Assembly (NCBI RefSeq): GCF_003008615.1
Contig: NZ_CP027657.1
Span: 62,001-126,000, forward strand
Length of the DNA: 64,000 nt
Direction: 5' to 3'
Source: Pseudomonas mendocina
Lineage (GTDB): Bacteria; Pseudomonadota; Gammaproteobacteria; Pseudomonadales; Pseudomonadaceae
Below are positions 62,095-64,000 of the stretch, piece after piece (position 1 is the stretch's first letter; every line of letters starts with the position of its first letter). Below the pieces are notes generated by a model. The model was not told where the DNA came from. It was given only the letters and a program-made list of their open reading frames with translations, and made no database searches. The translations under genes were made by a program, and so were the position numbers.

Positions 62095-62828
62095 GCCACT
62101 GCCTCCTGCTGCGCTTCATGCACCGACTGCACCGCGCAGGCACCGACCAGGCCGGCGACCACCGGCGGCAGGCGCCCTTCCAACGCAGCACGCTCAGGCT
62201 GGAACAGGGTGGCGATGAAGAACGGATGATCCTCCAGCTCGATGGCGCGCACGGCACCCGCCTCGTCATGCCCGGAAGCCTTCAGCGCCTGCGCCATCAG
62301 CGGCTCGACGAAGGCATCGTCGAGGCCATAGCGGCACAGGTACTGCTCACTGATCTCGCGTACCCCGTACAGCTCGGCGATACGCGAGCCCGATACCAGG
62401 TGCACACGCTCGCTGACATCCTGCAGGGCACAGGCCAGTGGCGCGATCAGTGGCATTGGCGCCTGGGGCGACAGCTCGGCATGTTCGGCATCCGTCCAAC
62501 CCAGCTGATTGCGCGCGTACTCCAGCAGCGCGTGCTGGAAGCCACCACAGGTGCCGAGAAAGGGCACGCCCTGCTCACGGGCGAAGCGGATCGCCCGCAA
62601 TGCACCTTCGGTAGCGTTGTAGGGGCTGCCCGGCACGCACCAGATGCCGTCGTAGTCCGCCAGGGCGGCGTCATCGACGATGCTGTCAGTCGCCAACCAG
62701 TGCGGTTCGACCGCCACGCCCAGAACCTCGCTGGCCAGGCGCAGCGCCTCGGGAATGGCCCGGTGGGCGGTAATCGCCGGGTTGTAATCCCCGACAAGGG
62801 CAATCTTCACTCGACACTTGCTGTACAT
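62091..62828 (-). CDS. CTP-synthase-C-terminal-like amidotransferase, atypical
   Basis: 245-residue stand-alone class I glutamine-amidotransferase-fold protein related to the C-terminal half of CTP synthase: VKIALVGDYNPAITAHRAIPEAL, then DYDGIWCVPGSPYNA and PFLGTCGGFQHALLEYARN. The nucleophile-type Cys94 is present, but the triad His of CTP synthase (QFHPE) is replaced by Gln210 (LFQPE). Members of this family include selenoproteins in other bacteria. No synthase partner domain is nearby. ATG 62826-62828 has GGAG upstream. The product may be a deglycase or hydrolase rather than a glutaminase. Confidence 0.83.
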   Translation of the reverse strand: MYSKCRVKIALVGDYNPAITAHRAIPEALRLASEVLGVAVEPHWLATDSIVDDAALADYDGIWCVPGSPYNATEGALRAIRFAREQGVPFLGTCGGFQHALLEYARNQLGWTDAEHAELSPQAPMPLIAPLACALQDVSERVHLVSGSRIAELYGVREISEQYLCRYGLDDAFVEPLMAQALKASGHDEAGAVRAIELEDHPFFIATLFQPERAALEGRLPPVVAGLVGACAVQSVHEAQQEAVA

Positions 62829-62891
62829 GCGCGCTCCCCCTCTTGCTTGGCGGTCTGTACACCACTATAAGATGGCGCTCGCGCAATAATA

Positions 62892-62908
62892 ATTGGCGAA
62901 CAGACAAT
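62892..62908. promoter_or_regulatory. Candidate LysR-type box in the divergent promoter
   Basis: ATTG-N9-CAAT, with a T-N11-A core, in the 94-bp gap between the amidotransferase-like and LysR genes, 14 nt before the LysR start. Confidence 0.5.
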
Positions 62909-62922
62909 CAGAGATTGCACAA

Positions 62923-63786
62923 ATGCAATATCAGATCGACCACACCGACCTCACCCTGGTACTTGCACTGGTACGCGGGCGCTCCCTGGCCCGTGCGGCC
63001 GAGTTGCTGCAGGTCGACGTTTCCACGGTGTTCCGCTCCATCCGCCGACTGGAAGCCGCCCTGGGCGTGGCGCTGTTCGAAAAGAGCCGGCGCGGCTACG
63101 AGCCGACCGACACCGCCAAGGCCCTCGCCGAGCAGGCGGAACAGGCCGAGCAGGCACTGGATGCCGCGCGCGTGGCACTGGAACAGGGCAAACAGGTGGT
63201 CAGCGGCACGGTGCGCCTGACCTGTACCGACGCCGTACTCAGCAGCCTGCTGCTGCCGGCGCTGGCGCGCTTCATGCCGAACTACCCGGCACTGGCGCTG
63301 GAACTGGTCACCTCCAATGACTTCGCCAACCTCAGCCGACGCGATGCCGACGTCGCCCTGCGCCTGACCAGACAGCCGCCGGAACACCTGGTCGGCCGAC
63401 GACTCGGCTCGGTGTCCTATGTCGTCTGTGCACGAAATGACGGACAGGATCGCAGCGACCTGAGCCGCCAACCGTGGATCGCACCGGACGAATCGATGCC
63501 CGACCACGCCACGGTGCTGTGGCGCATGCATGAACTCCCCGGAGTGACGCCCGCCTATCGCTGCAGCAGCATGCATGCCGTGGCGCAACTGGCCCGCACA
63601 GGGCTGGGCGTGGCGGCATTGCCGGATTTCATCCTGCGCAGCCAGCCGGAATTGCAGGCACTGACACCTGCCCTGCCCGGTTGCGATACCGAACTCTGGC
63701 TTCTCACCCGCCCGGACTGCCGCGCCCTGCGCTCGGTACAGAGCCTGTTCGACGAACTGGGCGAAGCGTTGATCGACATGGCCTGA
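62923..63786 (+). CDS. LysR-family transcriptional regulator
   Basis: 287-residue LysR-type regulator. The helix-turn-helix (residues 4-62) contains LTLVLALVRGRSLARAAELLQV and RSIRRLEAALGVALFEKSRRGY. The effector domain starts near VSGTVRLTCTDAVLSS, with SNDFANLSRRDADVALRLTRQP typical of the branch that controls small detoxification genes. ATG 62923-62925 fits; an upstream start 10 codons earlier would overlap the candidate operator. It is divergent from the amidotransferase-ABM pair and probably regulates it. Confidence 0.92.
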   Translation: MQYQIDHTDLTLVLALVRGRSLARAAELLQVDVSTVFRSIRRLEAALGVALFEKSRRGYEPTDTAKALAEQAEQAEQALDAARVALEQGKQVVSGTVRLTCTDAVLSSLLLPALARFMPNYPALALELVTSNDFANLSRRDADVALRLTRQPPEHLVGRRLGSVSYVVCARNDGQDRSDLSRQPWIAPDESMPDHATVLWRMHELPGVTPAYRCSSMHAVAQLARTGLGVAALPDFILRSQPELQALTPALPGCDTELWLLTRPDCRALRSVQSLFDELGEALIDMA

Positions 63787-63800
63787 CGCTTATCATCGAC

Positions 63801-63822
63801 GCGGTGCGCACGGCGCCCCCTA
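63801..63822. repeat. REP-like repeat (GGTGCGCACGGCGCACC family)
   Basis: GCGGTGCGCACGGCGCCCCC followed by TACA, between the convergent LysR and ABC transporter genes. Confidence 0.75.
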
Positions 63823-63859
63823 CAAACTCCAGCTCATAGAGTGCGCACTAACAGAAGCG

Positions 63860-64000
63860 TCAACCCTGCTGCAAATGCCCGTACAGCTTGGCGTACAACC
63901 CGCCTTCGGCGATCAACTGCTGATGACCGCCATCCTCGGCGACGCTACCGCCGTCGAACACCAGGACGCGATCGGCCTGTTTCACCGCAGACAGGCGGTG
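63860..64000 (-). CDS. ABC transporter ATP-binding protein, C-terminal fragment
   Basis: The last 46 codons of an ABC ATPase. The fragment starts HRLSAVKQADRVLVFDGG, the switch-His region just after Walker B, and continues EDGGHQQLIAEGGLYAKLY to a TGA at 63860-63862. The His-Arg-Leu-Ser and D-loop-distal strand are typical of MsbA/LapB-like exporters with fused membrane domain, whose rest lies outside the window. The cargo cannot be told. Confidence 0.87.
   Translation of the reverse strand, partial: HRLSAVKQADRVLVFDGGSVAEDGGHQQLIAEGGLYAKLYGHLQQG

Overview
This window is a chromosomal segment of a GC-rich gammaproteobacterium, almost certainly a Pseudomonas of the mendocina/oleovorans/aeruginosa side of the genus. 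The evidence is a family I.1 lipase with its Lif foldase, an aerobic-type cobalamin operon behind a B12 riboswitch, an OprD porin, and the order mazG-relA-rlmD-cysM-[two-component pair]-gacS-ldhA-dinB, which I recall from P. aeruginosa. No prophage, plasmid, CRISPR array, rRNA operon or transposase gene is visible. This is mostly core genome with small accessory patches.

Layout. 1-7.7 kb: the tail of a guanine deaminase, a D-2-hydroxyacid dehydrogenase, RNase D with the coupled ycgL, a beta-propeller hydrolase-like protein, a TauE-type exporter plus thioesterase divergent from a LysR regulator, and gdhA. 8-16 kb: a mercaptopyruvate sulfurtransferase, a degenerate lysozyme-like protein, a FadL porin, and a lipase locus. 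That locus is lipA-lifO-hybrid histidine kinase on the minus strand, meeting a convergent LuxR-type response regulator stop codon to stop codon. 16-18 kb: a secreted glutathione peroxidase, a MITE-like element, and a marR-MFS-small membrane protein operon.

18-27.4 kb: a ten-gene minus-strand cobalamin operon (cobO, cobB, bluB, cbiB, cobD, cobQ, cobU, cobT, cobC, cobS). Its genes mostly overlap by 1-8 nt and it sits behind a cobalamin riboswitch. It converts cobyrinate to coenzyme B12. 27.4-31.9 kb: an HNH-like protein, two tandem NlpC/P60 lipoproteins, and molybdenum cofactor genes (moeA, moaB, mobA). 32-36 kb: tRNA-Pro(CGG), a glutaredoxin-like protein, a DUF5610 protein, an OprD porin, a Rof-like protein and a DUF2058 protein.

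36.4-50 kb: stringent response (mazG, relA), rlmD, cysM, a PirRS-like two-component pair without its siderophore receptor, gacS, ldhA, two hypotheticals and dinB. 50-55 kb: a tandem pair of initiator tRNA units, cytochrome b561, rimO, a pseudouridine-synthase-like protein lacking its catalytic motif, trmO and a RhlG-like reductase. 55-57.5 kb: a chemoreceptor with a likely FliA promoter. 57.5-61.7 kb: a complete tyrosine/homogentisate catabolic operon (hpd-hmgA-fahA-maiA) of the short HmgA/Fah type with a TyrR/PhhR-like operator. 61.8-64 kb: a monooxygenase/atypical amidotransferase pair divergent from a LysR gene, then the tail of an ABC transporter.

At least four families of palindromic intergenic repeats are scattered through the window. 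The observations most worth following up are the lipase-associated two-component system, the two apparent pseudoenzymes, the MITE-trimmed small membrane protein, the atypical amidotransferase cluster, and several perfect inverted repeats at regulator starts.
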